Positions 7,614 to 16,051 of a DNA stretch of 64,000 nucleotides are shown piece after piece. The position numbers were made by a program, and so were the translations under genes. Source of the stretch: Chitinophagaceae bacterium UBA1930 (lineage in GTDB: Bacteria > Bacteroidota > Bacteroidia > Chitinophagales > Chitinophagaceae); the NCBI GenBank assembly GCA_002337145.1, contig DDFK01000004.1, positions 62,001 to 126,000 on the forward strand, written 5' to 3'. Within the stretch, counting starts at the first letter, position 1. Each line of letters begins with the position of its first letter. The notes below the pieces were generated by a model. That model was not told the DNA's origin, searched no databases, and saw only the letters and a list, made by a program, of their open reading frames with translations.

Positions 7614-8696
7614 TCACAATTCTATCAGTTGAAACTTTACCTCAATCGCTTGTAAGGATGCAGTCAATCTTTCCTTATGTGTATCGGTTATAAAAACCTG
7701 ACCATCATCTTCATGGCAAACCCAATGCAATAGGTTGTGCATGCGTTGCTCGTCCAGTTTCTCAAATACATCGTCCAGTAGAAGGATAGGGGAGAAGCCC
7801 TTGCTATTTTTTAAAGTCTGCCACTCAGCCAGTTTTAGGGCAAACAACAGGCTCTTACGTTGCCCTTGCGATGCTTCCGATTTAAACGCAGCATTGCCCA
7901 TCATCAACTCAATATCATCTTTATGTATGCCAACGGTTGTGCGTTGCAGTACGGCATCTTTTTGTTTGCTTGATTGAAGTAACTGTTTCATGTCGCCATT
8001 CAATAGCTGGCTTTCGTAGTTGGCACCAATGCCATCGTCCTTATCCGAAATCTTTTTGTAAAAGCCCGCAACCAAAGGAAGGAAGCCTGACAGGAAAACT
8101 TTTCTTTCCTCAAAAATGTACTGACCTTTTGAAGCCAATTGTTCGGAGAGGATGTCCAGCAACGCCTCATCCATCCTGCCCTGTTCCGCAGCCTGTTTCA
8201 ATAAGCTGTTCCTTTGCTGCAATAGTTTGGTATAATCAATCAAATGTTGCAGGTAGCTTTTGTTCACCTGCGATAGGATGGTATCAATAAACTTTCTTCT
8301 TTCCTCACTGCTGCCGGTAATCAGTTCCACATCATCGGGGGCAATCATTACACAGGGAAACTTGCCAATATGGTCGGAGAATTTTTTGTACTCGTTGCCA
8401 TTCAGTGATAGTTCCTTCTTGTTGTTTTCACGTACAATACAAATGAGTTGTTGTTCTTCATTATTCAGTAGATAGTTGCCTTGCATGCGTATGCCTGCGA
8501 GTCCATGATGTACATTCTGGCTATCGGGCCTGGAAAAATAGCTTCGGGTAAACGACAGGTAGTACACTGCATCCAGCAAATTGGTCTTGCCCGTTCCGTT
8601 AAGTCCGCAAATGCCCACCACCCGTTCATTGAACTGGAATGATTGCTGCAGATAATTGCGGAACTGGTATAATGCTATATGCTGTAGTGTTAACAT
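7614..8696 (-). CDS. recF: DNA replication and repair protein RecF
   Basis: This 360-residue SMC-like ATPase loads RecA at single-strand gaps together with RecO and RecR. The Walker A motif is GLNGTGKT at residues 31-38. The ABC signature SQGQRKSLLFALKLAE lies near residue 280, and Walker B LLLDDVFEKLD near residue 312. I chose the ATG at 8696 (MLTLQHIALYQFRNY) because RecF proteins begin with this strand; an in-frame ATG at 8726 would add ten non-conserved residues. Unlike the classic dnaA-dnaN-recF order, no replication genes are next to it. A TSUP permease gene lies upstream on the same strand after a 66-base gap. Confidence 0.95.
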   Translation of the reverse strand: MLTLQHIALYQFRNYLQQSFQFNERVVGICGLNGTGKTNLLDAVYYLSFTRSYFSRPDSQNVHHGLAGIRMQGNYLLNNEEQQLICIVRENNKKELSLNGNEYKKFSDHIGKFPCVMIAPDDVELITGSSEERRKFIDTILSQVNKSYLQHLIDYTKLLQQRNSLLKQAAEQGRMDEALLDILSEQLASKGQYIFEERKVFLSGFLPLVAGFYKKISDKDDGIGANYESQLLNGDMKQLLQSSKQKDAVLQRTTVGIHKDDIELMMGNAAFKSEASQGQRKSLLFALKLAEWQTLKNSKGFSPILLLDDVFEKLDEQRMHNLLHWVCHEDDGQVFITDTHKERLTASLQAIEVKFQLIEL

Positions 8697-8762
8697 GAAT
8701 TGGCAAATTAATGCTTTATGCAGCAATAAAATGAACCTGCTTTATTGGGAATGGTGGCATGT

Positions 8763-9536
8763 TTATTTACTGTGCCAGAACACATCGAAAGCAAAGCGTA
8801 GCAATGTGCCAATAACAATAATGAGAAAGAAGATGCGGATGAATTGGTTGCCTTTGTTAATGGCAAGCCTTGCACCTATTGCACCGCCAATGGCATTGCA
8901 TACCGCCATTGGTATGGCCACTGCCCAGAGTATCTTTCCTTTTAACAAGAAAAGACAAATGGAACCGAAGTTGGTGGCAAGGTTCACCATTTTTGCATGG
9001 GCAGAAGCATGCAAGAAATCGAAGCCAAGCAGGGTAATAAATGCAAGTACTAAAAAGCTGCCTGCACCCGGGCCAATAAAGCCGTCGTAAAAACCGATGA
9101 CCATGCTTATTGCAATGGCATAGATTGTTTGCCTTTTGGCTGAATGGTTTTTTTCGGTATGCTGGCCAAAGTCTTTTTTGGTATAGGTGTACAGTGCAAC
9201 AAAACAGAGTACGATCAATAACACCGGCTTCATGAAATTGTTGTGCACCAAAGTCAATAAGTGCGAGCCTGTAAAGGCCGATGCCACTGCAAGCACCATC
9301 ATAAGGCCAAGCAGCTTCCAGTTCATGCTTACTTTTTTTACGTATTGCACTGCGGCGAATGCGGTGCCACTAAACGCTGGTATCTTTAATGAACCGATTA
9401 CGGTTGCCACAGGAAACTGTGGCATCAGTATAAGCCCCATAGGTGTTTGTATCAACCCGCCGCCACCAACAATGGCATCTACAAAACCTGCGGTGAATGC
9501 TGCCATGCAAAGTAATATGAGTGTGGTTGCTGCCAA
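8763..9536 (-). CDS. TSUP family (TauE/SafE-like) membrane permease
   Basis: This 257-residue integral membrane protein has about eight hydrophobic segments and the two internal repeats typical of the TSUP/TauE-SafE (DUF81) family. The N-terminal repeat carries GFVDAIVGGGGLIQTP and the C-terminal repeat carries FYDGFIGPGAGSFLVL, both with the family's conserved Gly-rich turns. TSUP members export or import sulfur-containing or organosulfonate anions, but the substrate here is unknown. It ends 66 bases before the recF start and follows the VOC gene by eight bases, so it probably shares a transcript with the VOC protein. Confidence 0.92.
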   Translation of the reverse strand: MAATTLILLCMAAFTAGFVDAIVGGGGLIQTPMGLILMPQFPVATVIGSLKIPAFSGTAFAAVQYVKKVSMNWKLLGLMMVLAVASAFTGSHLLTLVHNNFMKPVLLIVLCFVALYTYTKKDFGQHTEKNHSAKRQTIYAIAISMVIGFYDGFIGPGAGSFLVLAFITLLGFDFLHASAHAKMVNLATNFGSICLFLLKGKILWAVAIPMAVCNAIGGAIGARLAINKGNQFIRIFFLIIVIGTLLRFAFDVFWHSK

Positions 9537-9544
9537 TGTATGCG

Positions 9545-9937
9545 TTAGCTTTTTGGTTGAATGAAATCCCAGAGATTGCCATAAAGATCTTGAAATACGG
9601 CAACAGTACCATAGGGCTCTTCCACGGGTTGGCGAACAAAATGGATATTGTTTGCAACCATATTGTTGTAGTCACGCCAAAAATCATCAGTATATAGAAA
9701 TAAAAAAACACGGCCGCCTGTTTGGTTGCCCACCCTTGTTGCCTGTTCTTCGTTGGCGGCTTTGGCCAGCAGCAAACAGGTTGTGGCATCTCCATTTGGT
9801 TTGATGCGTACCCAGCGTTTGGTTTCGCTTAAAACCGTGTCTTCAACCAATATGAAGTTTAATTTTTGTGTATAGAAGGCAATGGCTTCGTCGTAGTCTT
9901 TTACTACCAGTGCTATATGTGCCAGTTGTTGGTTCAT
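9545..9937 (-). CDS. VOC (glyoxalase/bleomycin resistance) superfamily protein
   Basis: This 130-residue protein has two beta-alpha-beta-beta-beta modules of the vicinal oxygen chelate fold. It starts HIALVVKDYDEAIAFYTQKL, with a potential metal-ligand His at residue 6. It ends PYGTVAVFQDLYGNLWDFIQP, where the E/D position before GN.WD is characteristic. Members include glyoxalase I, dioxygenases and resistance proteins; the substrate cannot be inferred. It lies eight bases upstream of the TSUP permease gene, which suggests coexpression. A copy of the dispersed GGCGTCGCAC repeat sits about 30 bases upstream of its start, pointing toward the gene. Confidence 0.88.
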   Translation of the reverse strand: MNQQLAHIALVVKDYDEAIAFYTQKLNFILVEDTVLSETKRWVRIKPNGDATTCLLLAKAANEEQATRVGNQTGGRVFLFLYTDDFWRDYNNMVANNIHFVRQPVEEPYGTVAVFQDLYGNLWDFIQPKS

Positions 9938-9966
9938 GAATTGGGTATGTTGGGTAAAGTTATGTA

Positions 9967-9984
9967 GTACATGTGTGCGACGCC
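9967..9984 (-). repeat. dispersed intergenic repeat, copy D (core only)
   Basis: On the minus strand this reads GGCGTCGCACACATGTAC, one base different from the corresponding part of copy A (GGCGTCGCACCCATGTAC). It lies between the EamA and VOC genes and is oriented toward the VOC gene. Confidence 0.5.
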
Positions 9985-10024
9985 TCTGCAGTTGAAGTAT
10001 ATTCTGTTGCTGGTAACATGAAAA

Positions 10025-10930
10025 TCATTTTCTAAAATTCGCAATGATTAATCCTGTAATGATAATGATGCCTGCTACCAAATGTATGGTGGTAAACTGT
10101 TCACCTAAAATAAATACGGCTTCAATGGTGCTGAGTATGGGAATGAGGTTGGCAAAGATAACGGTGCGTGATGCCCCGATGCGTGCCACGGAAGCATTCC
10201 AGCAAAGGAAACCGATTACGGAATTGCCAATGCCAAGGTAGGCAATGATGGCAAGGTTTGTTGTGGTCCAATGTATGGCTGGTGCATGGCTGCTTTCGAT
10301 GATAAAGAACGGTAATATAATAATGGTACCTGTAATAAATGTGGCCATTAAAAAGCTCATGGGCGAAATGCCCGTTGGCTTTTTCTTGACCAGTGTATTG
10401 TAGATGGCAAAGGCAAATGCACTGATGAGGATGAGCACATCGCCTTTGGCAAAGTGGAAGTTGAATAGTTTTTGCATACTGCCTTGCGATAGCAGGAACA
10501 GCACGCCAACAAAACAGGTAACCATACCTGCAATGCGTAAGGGCGAAATATATTCCTTTAGGAAGACTGCTGCCATTACTGTTGCAAAAACAGGTGCTGC
10601 AGTTGTGCCAATCAATGCAAGGTTGATGGCAGTGGTATGGTGCCCTGCCAGGTATATGAACGAGTTGAAGATGGCAACACCCGTAAGTGCCGCCCAGAAA
10701 ATATATTGCTTGTTTTGGAGGATGGCTGCCTTGTCTTGCCAGAAATTTTTCCAAGCAAGTGGAAGTATGCAGACGGAAGCCGTGCCCCAGCGATAGAATG
10801 CAAGGCTGAGAGGCGGCACCTGTTGCGATATGCCTTTTGCCACAACATAGTTACCGCTCCAGATGATGACTGTTGTTAAGGCCAATGCCACACCGATGAA
10901 GAACGTATTTTTAGTAGTTTGTGGTTGCAT
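10025..10930 (-). CDS. EamA/DMT-superfamily metabolite exporter
   Basis: This 301-residue membrane protein has ten predicted transmembrane helices arranged as two EamA repeats. The first repeat carries IIWSGNYVVAKGISQQVPPLSLAF-like residues near the N-terminus; the second ends in AVFILGEQFTTIHLVAGIIII, the usual EamA signature. Drug/metabolite transporters of this type export amino acids or other small metabolites across the inner membrane. No substrate evidence exists in the neighbourhood. The radical SAM gene upstream ends 11 bases before its start on the same strand, so the two may be cotranscribed. Confidence 0.92.
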   Translation of the reverse strand: MQPQTTKNTFFIGVALALTTVIIWSGNYVVAKGISQQVPPLSLAFYRWGTASVCILPLAWKNFWQDKAAILQNKQYIFWAALTGVAIFNSFIYLAGHHTTAINLALIGTTAAPVFATVMAAVFLKEYISPLRIAGMVTCFVGVLFLLSQGSMQKLFNFHFAKGDVLILISAFAFAIYNTLVKKKPTGISPMSFLMATFITGTIIILPFFIIESSHAPAIHWTTTNLAIIAYLGIGNSVIGFLCWNASVARIGASRTVIFANLIPILSTIEAVFILGEQFTTIHLVAGIIIITGLIIANFRK

Positions 10931-10941
10931 TGGTTTATTGG

Positions 10942-12237
10942 CTAATGTGCAAAATCCATTTCGAAATTGCCTTTTATCCTTTCTATTGGTGGGTTGAAGT
11001 AGCCGAATTTCACATAAGGAAATTCTTCATGTATCAATTCCTGCAATTGCTTAACACCCATGATCTCGCCTGTTTCCATTACGCCTATCTGGGCAAGGTA
11101 CCAATCGGGGTCGATGTTGAAGTTACGCCATTGTATCATTTTCAAATCGGTATCGCGTATCAGTTTACGTAAGGCTTCATATTCTTCTATGCTGTCCGTC
11201 ATGCCCGGAAAAACGAAGTAGTTGATGCTGCTCCAACCGCCAAAATCCCTTGCTATCTTAAGGCTCTCCACAATGTCTTCAAACTGGTAGTTGTTGGGGC
11301 GGTAGTAACGGGTATAGATTTCTTTGCGTGCAGAGTTGGTGCTTACGCGGATACTGTTGAGACCCGCTTCAAATAAAGCTTTCACGGCTTTGGGCATGGA
11401 ACCGTTGGTATTGATGTTGATGCTGCCTTTATCGGTATGCTTGCGTATTTCAATAATGGATTCACGGATGGTTTCCCACATCAACAAAGGTTCGCCTTCG
11501 CAGCCCTGTCCAAAACTGATTAAAGGAAAAGGTGCATTCATTAAATGCGGCACAGTGAACTCTACAATTTCTTCGGGTGATGGTTTGAAGGTGAGCCTGT
11601 CCTGTGGCGAAGTGATTTCTTCTTCCACTGGTTGAAAGGAAACGCAACCGATGCAGTTGGCATTACATGCCGGCGAAACAGGTACGGGGCATTCCCATCT
11701 GTCCAAAGAAAAATTTCTTGCTGCGGGGCAACTATAAGTGAGGCAGCAGGTTTGCATTAAGTGTTTTACCAAACGGTTGTGCGGATAGGTTTCTATTAAA
11801 TGCTGTGCACCGTTTTGGATTTTACCATCATCATAGCCTGCACATTCCTGCCTGATGTCCTGCTCAATACGCACAGCCGTTACATAGAATTTATTGTCGA
11901 GCCAACCAGCGGCTGTATAGCAGAATAATGGAAGGGTGGGGGCTTCTTCCAGCGATTCATAAGCAGCCAAAAACAGACTGGTATGTGCAGGTGGAATGAA
12001 TGCAGCTACGGCCCATCCTTTTTCGCATAAACGCATATCGCCTGTTTCCACATCAATGCCAATGCCACGCCTGCCAGGCAATTCATAGAGGTTGCCACCA
12101 TCGGGCAGTTCCATCCAATATTCGGGATCTACAGGAAAAGCATCCCAACCCGCCCTGCCCAAAGCATACAGGGAAGTATCTTCAAAAATATTTCCGTTGC
12201 CATCGGAATAGAGTATGTAAGGTGATGCTGTTGCCAT
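10942..12237 (-). CDS. radical SAM protein of unknown function
   Basis: This 431-residue protein carries the radical SAM [4Fe-4S] motif in the middle, SPACNANCIGCVSF (about residues 187-200, pattern CxxxCxxC). After it come a Gly-rich SFGQGCEGEPLL segment and ININTNGSMPKAVKAL, which match the SAM-binding strands of the TIM barrel. The first ~180 residues are an unusual N-terminal domain (YALGRAGWDAFPVDPEYW; LPGRRGIGIDVETGDM) with further cysteines, including CCLTYSCP at about residue 160 that could hold another cluster. The next gene encodes an EamA exporter, so a modified small molecule that is then exported is possible but speculative. No precise family was recognised. Confidence 0.88.
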   Translation of the reverse strand: MATASPYILYSDGNGNIFEDTSLYALGRAGWDAFPVDPEYWMELPDGGNLYELPGRRGIGIDVETGDMRLCEKGWAVAAFIPPAHTSLFLAAYESLEEAPTLPLFCYTAAGWLDNKFYVTAVRIEQDIRQECAGYDDGKIQNGAQHLIETYPHNRLVKHLMQTCCLTYSCPAARNFSLDRWECPVPVSPACNANCIGCVSFQPVEEEITSPQDRLTFKPSPEEIVEFTVPHLMNAPFPLISFGQGCEGEPLLMWETIRESIIEIRKHTDKGSININTNGSMPKAVKALFEAGLNSIRVSTNSARKEIYTRYYRPNNYQFEDIVESLKIARDFGGWSSINYFVFPGMTDSIEEYEALRKLIRDTDLKMIQWRNFNIDPDWYLAQIGVMETGEIMGVKQLQELIHEEFPYVKFGYFNPPIERIKGNFEMDFAH

Positions 12238-12251
12238 AATTGTCGATTGAA

Positions 12252-12276
12252 AGCTGTTAGCCGTGGGCTATTAGCT
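12252..12276. repeat. REP-like palindrome overlapping a gene's stop codon
   Basis: AGCTGTTAGCC (12252-12262), loop GTG, GGCTATTAGCT (12266-12276): an imperfect palindrome. On the minus strand it encodes the last residues (LIAHG) and the TAA stop of the small membrane protein. Confidence 0.5.
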
Positions 12277-12793
12277 GTTTGCTGCAAAAGTCGTTGAATT
12301 GTTTTGTTTCTGCTTCATTTAGCTCGTCTAAAATAAGTGTCTGCAGCAATTTGTTGTTTTTGAAATCCAGCGTAAGCAAACCATCTTTTAAAACAATGTT
12401 CTGCAGCTCTGCCCAGTTAAAAATTTTGCCAAAGGGCGAGGAGAGTTTTATTTGAGTTGAAGTGAATTCAATCTTTTTATTTAAAGCCGTTTTTTCAGCT
12501 AATGCTGATAGCAAGGCAAGAATGATTCCAATCCACCAATAGCCAATATCATAATATCCAATACAAACAATTAGTATTGCAGAAGCATGTATAGTCCATT
12601 TTTTTTCCTTAAAAACAACATCAAAAAGTGTAACAAGAAATGTAAGCATGCCAATGGCAATTGCTCCTTTGTTATTTGCTCTAATACCAAAATAAATAAA
12701 CGCAAATGTGTTTAAAAACAAAATCAGGTTTGCTAATAACCTGATTTGTTTTGCCCTAGTATTCTGTATATGCAAACAATAATTTTCTGCCAT
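12257..12793 (-). CDS. small multi-pass membrane protein of unknown function
   Basis: I chose the ATG at 12793 (MAENYCLHIQNTRAKQ), which follows the upstream gene's stop by one base; a longer frame back to 12880 would lie inside that gene. The 178-residue product has about four hydrophobic segments in its first ~110 residues (for example LLANLILFLNTFAFIYFGI and GILTFLVTLFDVVF-like stretches) and then a soluble tail of ~70 residues (IEFTSTQIKLSSPFGKIFNW). The pattern resembles small PH-like membrane proteins, but no family was recognised. Tight spacing to the arginase-family gene implies an operon. The final codons and stop are formed by a palindromic repeat. Confidence 0.72.
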   Translation of the reverse strand: MAENYCLHIQNTRAKQIRLLANLILFLNTFAFIYFGIRANNKGAIAIGMLTFLVTLFDVVFKEKKWTIHASAILIVCIGYYDIGYWWIGIILALLSALAEKTALNKKIEFTSTQIKLSSPFGKIFNWAELQNIVLKDGLLTLDFKNNKLLQTLILDELNEAETKQFNDFCSKQLIAHG

Positions 12794-12794
12794 C

Positions 12795-13838
12795 CTAGTT
12801 ATGTCCTTTAACCAATAGATTACACATTCTCCACAATAGACGTGCTGCCACGTTGCTGTCCCAGTCGTGCTCGCCAACACCTGATTCTACCAAGTCAAAG
12901 CCGATTAGTTCCTTGCCGCTTTCCTTTACTTTCTTGAAAAGATACATGATCTGTTCCGCTTCAAAACCGCCTTGTACCGGTGTGCCGGTATTGGGGCATA
13001 GCTTGGGGTCCAGACCATCCACATCAAAACTGATGTAAACTTTTTGAGGCAAGTGGTTCACAATTTCATCCACCACATTTTTCCAGGTATCGCCTTCGTA
13101 CATCCTTTCTTTGATGGCCCTGTCGAAATAGGTAACCACCCTGTTGTTGGAATCTTTGGTATAGTTGAATTCTTCTTCGCAATAATCACGTATGCCTATC
13201 TGTACCAGTTTTTCCACTGCTTCAATTTCGGTAAGCACGTTGTACATGATGCTGGCATGGCTGTACTTGAAATCTTCGTAGGCTTTACGCAGGTCGCAAT
13301 GGGCATCAATTTGCAGTATACCGAAATTGCCATGCTTTTCGGCCAGTGCCTTTATATAACCAAAAGGCGTGCTATGGTCGCCACCAATCAGGCCAACGAG
13401 TTTGCCTTGTGTAAGCAGTTGCTTGCTTTGTTCGTACACCCAGGTATTGAGGTAGTTGCTGCCTTCGTTTATTTCTTTGAGGCCTTTGCACATGAACTTG
13501 TTTTTTTCCAGTTCTTCGCCCTTGGAAATAAAGTCGATGTACAGCTCGGCTTCCTTGCGTAAGTAGTCGCTTTTCATTAACAACTTCCTGTCAATCGGCT
13601 TCATGAAAAAGCCTTTTTTCCACTCATCGTTAAAGTCGGCATCGCATAGGTCCACTTGTAATGCTGCGGCAAAAATATGGTCTGCAGCCCTTGCCGTGCC
13701 TGCACCGTAGCTTACTGTTACTTCCCAGGGAACGGGTAATAAAATAAGTTTGGATTCTTCTTCTGTAAAGGGCAAACCAAAAATATTGTTGTTGGGGTTA
13801 CCGAGCGAGTTTACGTTGAACGTAGATAAGTCTGTCAT
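12795..13838 (-). CDS. arginase/agmatinase/formiminoglutamase family hydrolase
   Basis: This 347-residue ureohydrolase-fold enzyme has the binuclear manganese ligands in the usual order: LIGGDHSTPFGY (His), LQIDAHCDLR (Asp-x-His-x-x-Asp) and YISFDVDGLDP (Asp-x-Asp). Enzymes of this family hydrolyse guanidino compounds such as arginine, agmatine, guanidinobutyrate or formiminoglutamate. The substrate here is not clear, and the extra ~30 N-terminal residues are typical of Bacteroidota homologues. I chose the ATG at 13838 (MTDLSTFNVNSLGN); an upstream in-frame ATG at 13913 gives a non-conserved extension. It is cytoplasmic and is followed immediately by the small membrane protein. Confidence 0.92.
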   Translation of the reverse strand: MTDLSTFNVNSLGNPNNNIFGLPFTEEESKLILLPVPWEVTVSYGAGTARAADHIFAAALQVDLCDADFNDEWKKGFFMKPIDRKLLMKSDYLRKEAELYIDFISKGEELEKNKFMCKGLKEINEGSNYLNTWVYEQSKQLLTQGKLVGLIGGDHSTPFGYIKALAEKHGNFGILQIDAHCDLRKAYEDFKYSHASIMYNVLTEIEAVEKLVQIGIRDYCEEEFNYTKDSNNRVVTYFDRAIKERMYEGDTWKNVVDEIVNHLPQKVYISFDVDGLDPKLCPNTGTPVQGGFEAEQIMYLFKKVKESGKELIGFDLVESGVGEHDWDSNVAARLLWRMCNLLVKGHN

Positions 13839-13979
13839 TTTTTTTCGTTGAAAGCGGGTGCAAGGTAACAGGTATTCACGAGTTAGAAAAGGAATGCTAA
13901 GAGTATTTAACAATAATGCATGGAAAGGTATTGCAGGGCATGACTTGCAGGCCTATTCAATTAAGGGGATGAGGATTGT

Positions 13980-14924
13980 TTAGATGGTTTGGAAGCTTTC
14001 TTTCATTTTGCCGCAGAGGTCGGTCTCAACCATTTTTGCAGCAAGTACCATCATGTTTTTAAATGCGGTGGCATTGCTGATGCCATGACCAATAATTACC
14101 GGTTTAGCTACACCCAGTACCGGTGTGCCACCGTAGTTTTCGTAATGGAAGCGGGATATATAGGCATCTTGGTGAAAGTTGCGTTGAACGGCAATATCAT
14201 AGAAACTTTCGGCCATTTTAAGGATGATATTCCCAGTAAATCCATCGCAAACGGTGATGTCGGCCTTGTCGTTAAACATATCACGCCCTTCAATATTGCC
14301 AATGAAATTTACCTGATTGTTTTCTTTAAGCAGGGGATAGGTGGCCTGAGCCAGTGCGTTGCCTTTGCCTTCTTCTTCGCCAATATTCAACAGGCCTGTT
14401 TTGGGGTCTGCTATATTGAGTATGTTTTTGGCATATAGGCTTGCCAGTATGGCAAATTGGTTGAGGTGTTCGGGCTTGCAGTCTGCGTTGAGGCCCGCAT
14501 CCAGCAACAGACCGGTACTGCCATTTATTTTGGGAATGACCGTGGCAATGGTTGGTCTTAGTACGCCTTCAATTGCCTTGATACTGAACATGGCACCCAC
14601 CAACATTGCACCGGTATTGCCTGCACTTATAAAGGCATCAATTTTTCCGGTAGCCAGCAAATGGAAGCCAATTGCAATGGAGCTGCGTTGCTTTTCTTTT
14701 AAGGCTTTGGTGGGGTGTTCGTGGTAGCCGATTACCTCTGGTGCGTGTACCAGTTGAACTTTGGAGGTAAGCTGGTATTCTTCCAACAACGGGTTTACCT
14801 GTGCTTCATCGCCAATGCATACAACAGTTGCGAGGTCTTGTTGCTGACTTAAATATTGTTGCAGGCCTTTTACTGCTTCAAGTGGTGCAAAATCACCACC
14901 CATCATATCCAATCCAATATTCAT
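13980..14924 (-). CDS. plsX: phosphate acyltransferase PlsX
   Basis: PlsX converts acyl-ACP to acyl-phosphate, the donor used by PlsY in the first step of phospholipid synthesis. The sequence begins MNIGLDMMGGDFAPLEAVKG and contains SAGNTGAMLVGAMFSIKAIEG near residue 100 and CDGFTGNIILKMAE near residue 225, all family signatures. The length (314 residues) is normal. The start at 14924 gives the conserved N-terminus; an ATG three codons upstream is also possible. It is a peripheral cytoplasmic membrane protein. It lies about 200 bases downstream of rpmF, and yceD precedes that, the common bacterial order linking ribosome and lipid synthesis. Confidence 0.95.
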   Translation of the reverse strand: MNIGLDMMGGDFAPLEAVKGLQQYLSQQQDLATVVCIGDEAQVNPLLEEYQLTSKVQLVHAPEVIGYHEHPTKALKEKQRSSIAIGFHLLATGKIDAFISAGNTGAMLVGAMFSIKAIEGVLRPTIATVIPKINGSTGLLLDAGLNADCKPEHLNQFAILASLYAKNILNIADPKTGLLNIGEEEGKGNALAQATYPLLKENNQVNFIGNIEGRDMFNDKADITVCDGFTGNIILKMAESFYDIAVQRNFHQDAYISRFHYENYGGTPVLGVAKPVIIGHGISNATAFKNMMVLAAKMVETDLCGKMKESFQTI

Positions 14925-15124
14925 GTTCAGCAAGTTTAACTAAAGAAATGTTGAGGGCAGTAAATGTAAGTACTATCCAGCGTATCCTGCTTCCGGTATT
15001 GTTCTGATACAGGCGTTTCGTTTATTGAAGCCAGCAGGAAAGTTATAAAAATAGTAAAGCCCTTTTAGTTAAAAAAGAGCATTTAATATTCAATCTGTAA
15101 AATCCCTTTAAGGGAAACAAAGTG

Positions 15125-15319
15125 TTACGCTTTCAATGGAGCTTTTTCAGCTACTAATTTGCCTTTGTAAAACAATTTGCCTTCACTTACGTGGGCACGA
15201 TGGCGTACATGCAAATCACCAGTTGTGGTGTCTTTGCTCAATGTAACTTCCTGTGCTACATAATGTGTTCTTCTTTTTGCACTACGTTGTTGTGAGTGTC
15301 TTCTTTTTGGATTTGGCAT
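15125..15319 (-). CDS. rpmF: 50S ribosomal protein L32
   Basis: This 64-residue basic protein starts MPNPKRRHSQQRSAKRRTHY, the conserved L32 N-terminus. It is a non-cysteine form without the CxxC zinc ribbon found in some L32 proteins. It is part of the large ribosomal subunit. It follows the YceD-family gene by 27 bases on the same strand and precedes plsX, a highly conserved arrangement. Confidence 0.97.
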   Translation of the reverse strand: MPNPKRRHSQQRSAKRRTHYVAQEVTLSKDTTTGDLHVRHRAHVSEGKLFYKGKLVAEKAPLKA

Positions 15320-15346
15320 AAATCAAATTTTAAAAGTATCCAAGTA

Positions 15347-15892
15347 TTAATTATCTAAATCTTTAAACTGGTCCAGTCCTTTCCAGTAGCTGTTGCTTTC
15401 TTTTTGCACCTCGTCTTCCATTTTCTTCAGTTTCGCCAGTACTTCGGGGTTACATTTGGTTTTGCCGTTGTCGTCATCGCCGCACATCCGTTGAAAGGGA
15501 ATGCTTAGGTTAATGAATTCGTACAACCAGTCCGCAACGTGCAGATGACTTTCGCCCCTGCCTATATAATAAATATCAGGGTCTTCTTCCTGTTCGTTCA
15601 TTATATCGGGATCTTCCACCAGTTTTACAATGATGTTGAACTCGTCCCATAGCTGTTTGTGTATGGGGTTTCCGCATCTGTCGCAATTGATGTCCACACT
15701 GCCGCCCACATCAAACTTCAACAGCATAAAACCGTTGTTTTTCTCTAGGCTCAGTTTAACATCGGCAGCACAGTTGGTAAAATCCTGCGGGCCATAAGGT
15801 GCAAAGAACTTGTCATCAACCCTATATTCAAATACATGGTCGCCAGGTTTCAGTCCCACAAATGCAATATCAAATTCCCGGCGGTTACCCAT
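15347..15892 (-). CDS. YceD/DUF177 family protein
   Basis: This 181-residue protein matches the DUF177 (YceD) family. The core CDRCGNPIHKQLWDEFNIIVKLVE (about residues 82-105), with a CxxC pair, is followed by the family's acidic D-P-D-I-Y-Y segment and by LYEFINLSIPFQRMCGDDDNGKTKCNPE, a conserved C-terminal Cys-containing motif. YceD proteins are encoded next to rpmF across bacteria and are linked to 23S rRNA accumulation and ribosome assembly. It is expected in the cytoplasm. It is the first gene of the yceD-rpmF-plsX group, and the first surface-protein gene diverges from it across about 160 bases. Confidence 0.9.
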   Translation of the reverse strand: MGNRREFDIAFVGLKPGDHVFEYRVDDKFFAPYGPQDFTNCAADVKLSLEKNNGFMLLKFDVGGSVDINCDRCGNPIHKQLWDEFNIIVKLVEDPDIMNEQEEDPDIYYIGRGESHLHVADWLYEFINLSIPFQRMCGDDDNGKTKCNPEVLAKLKKMEDEVQKESNSYWKGLDQFKDLDN

Positions 15893-16051
15893 GACTTTTT
15901 TTTAGGGTGGGCAAAGGTAAGGTGTTGCAACGAAAACGCAAAGGATTAATTGCCAGAATGTCTTATGTGGGTAAATTTTTGATTTTCGTTGTGTTTTTTA
16001 TGGCTGTGTGAATAAGTTGGGATAGCTTAGGGGCCTAAACTACTAATTGCT

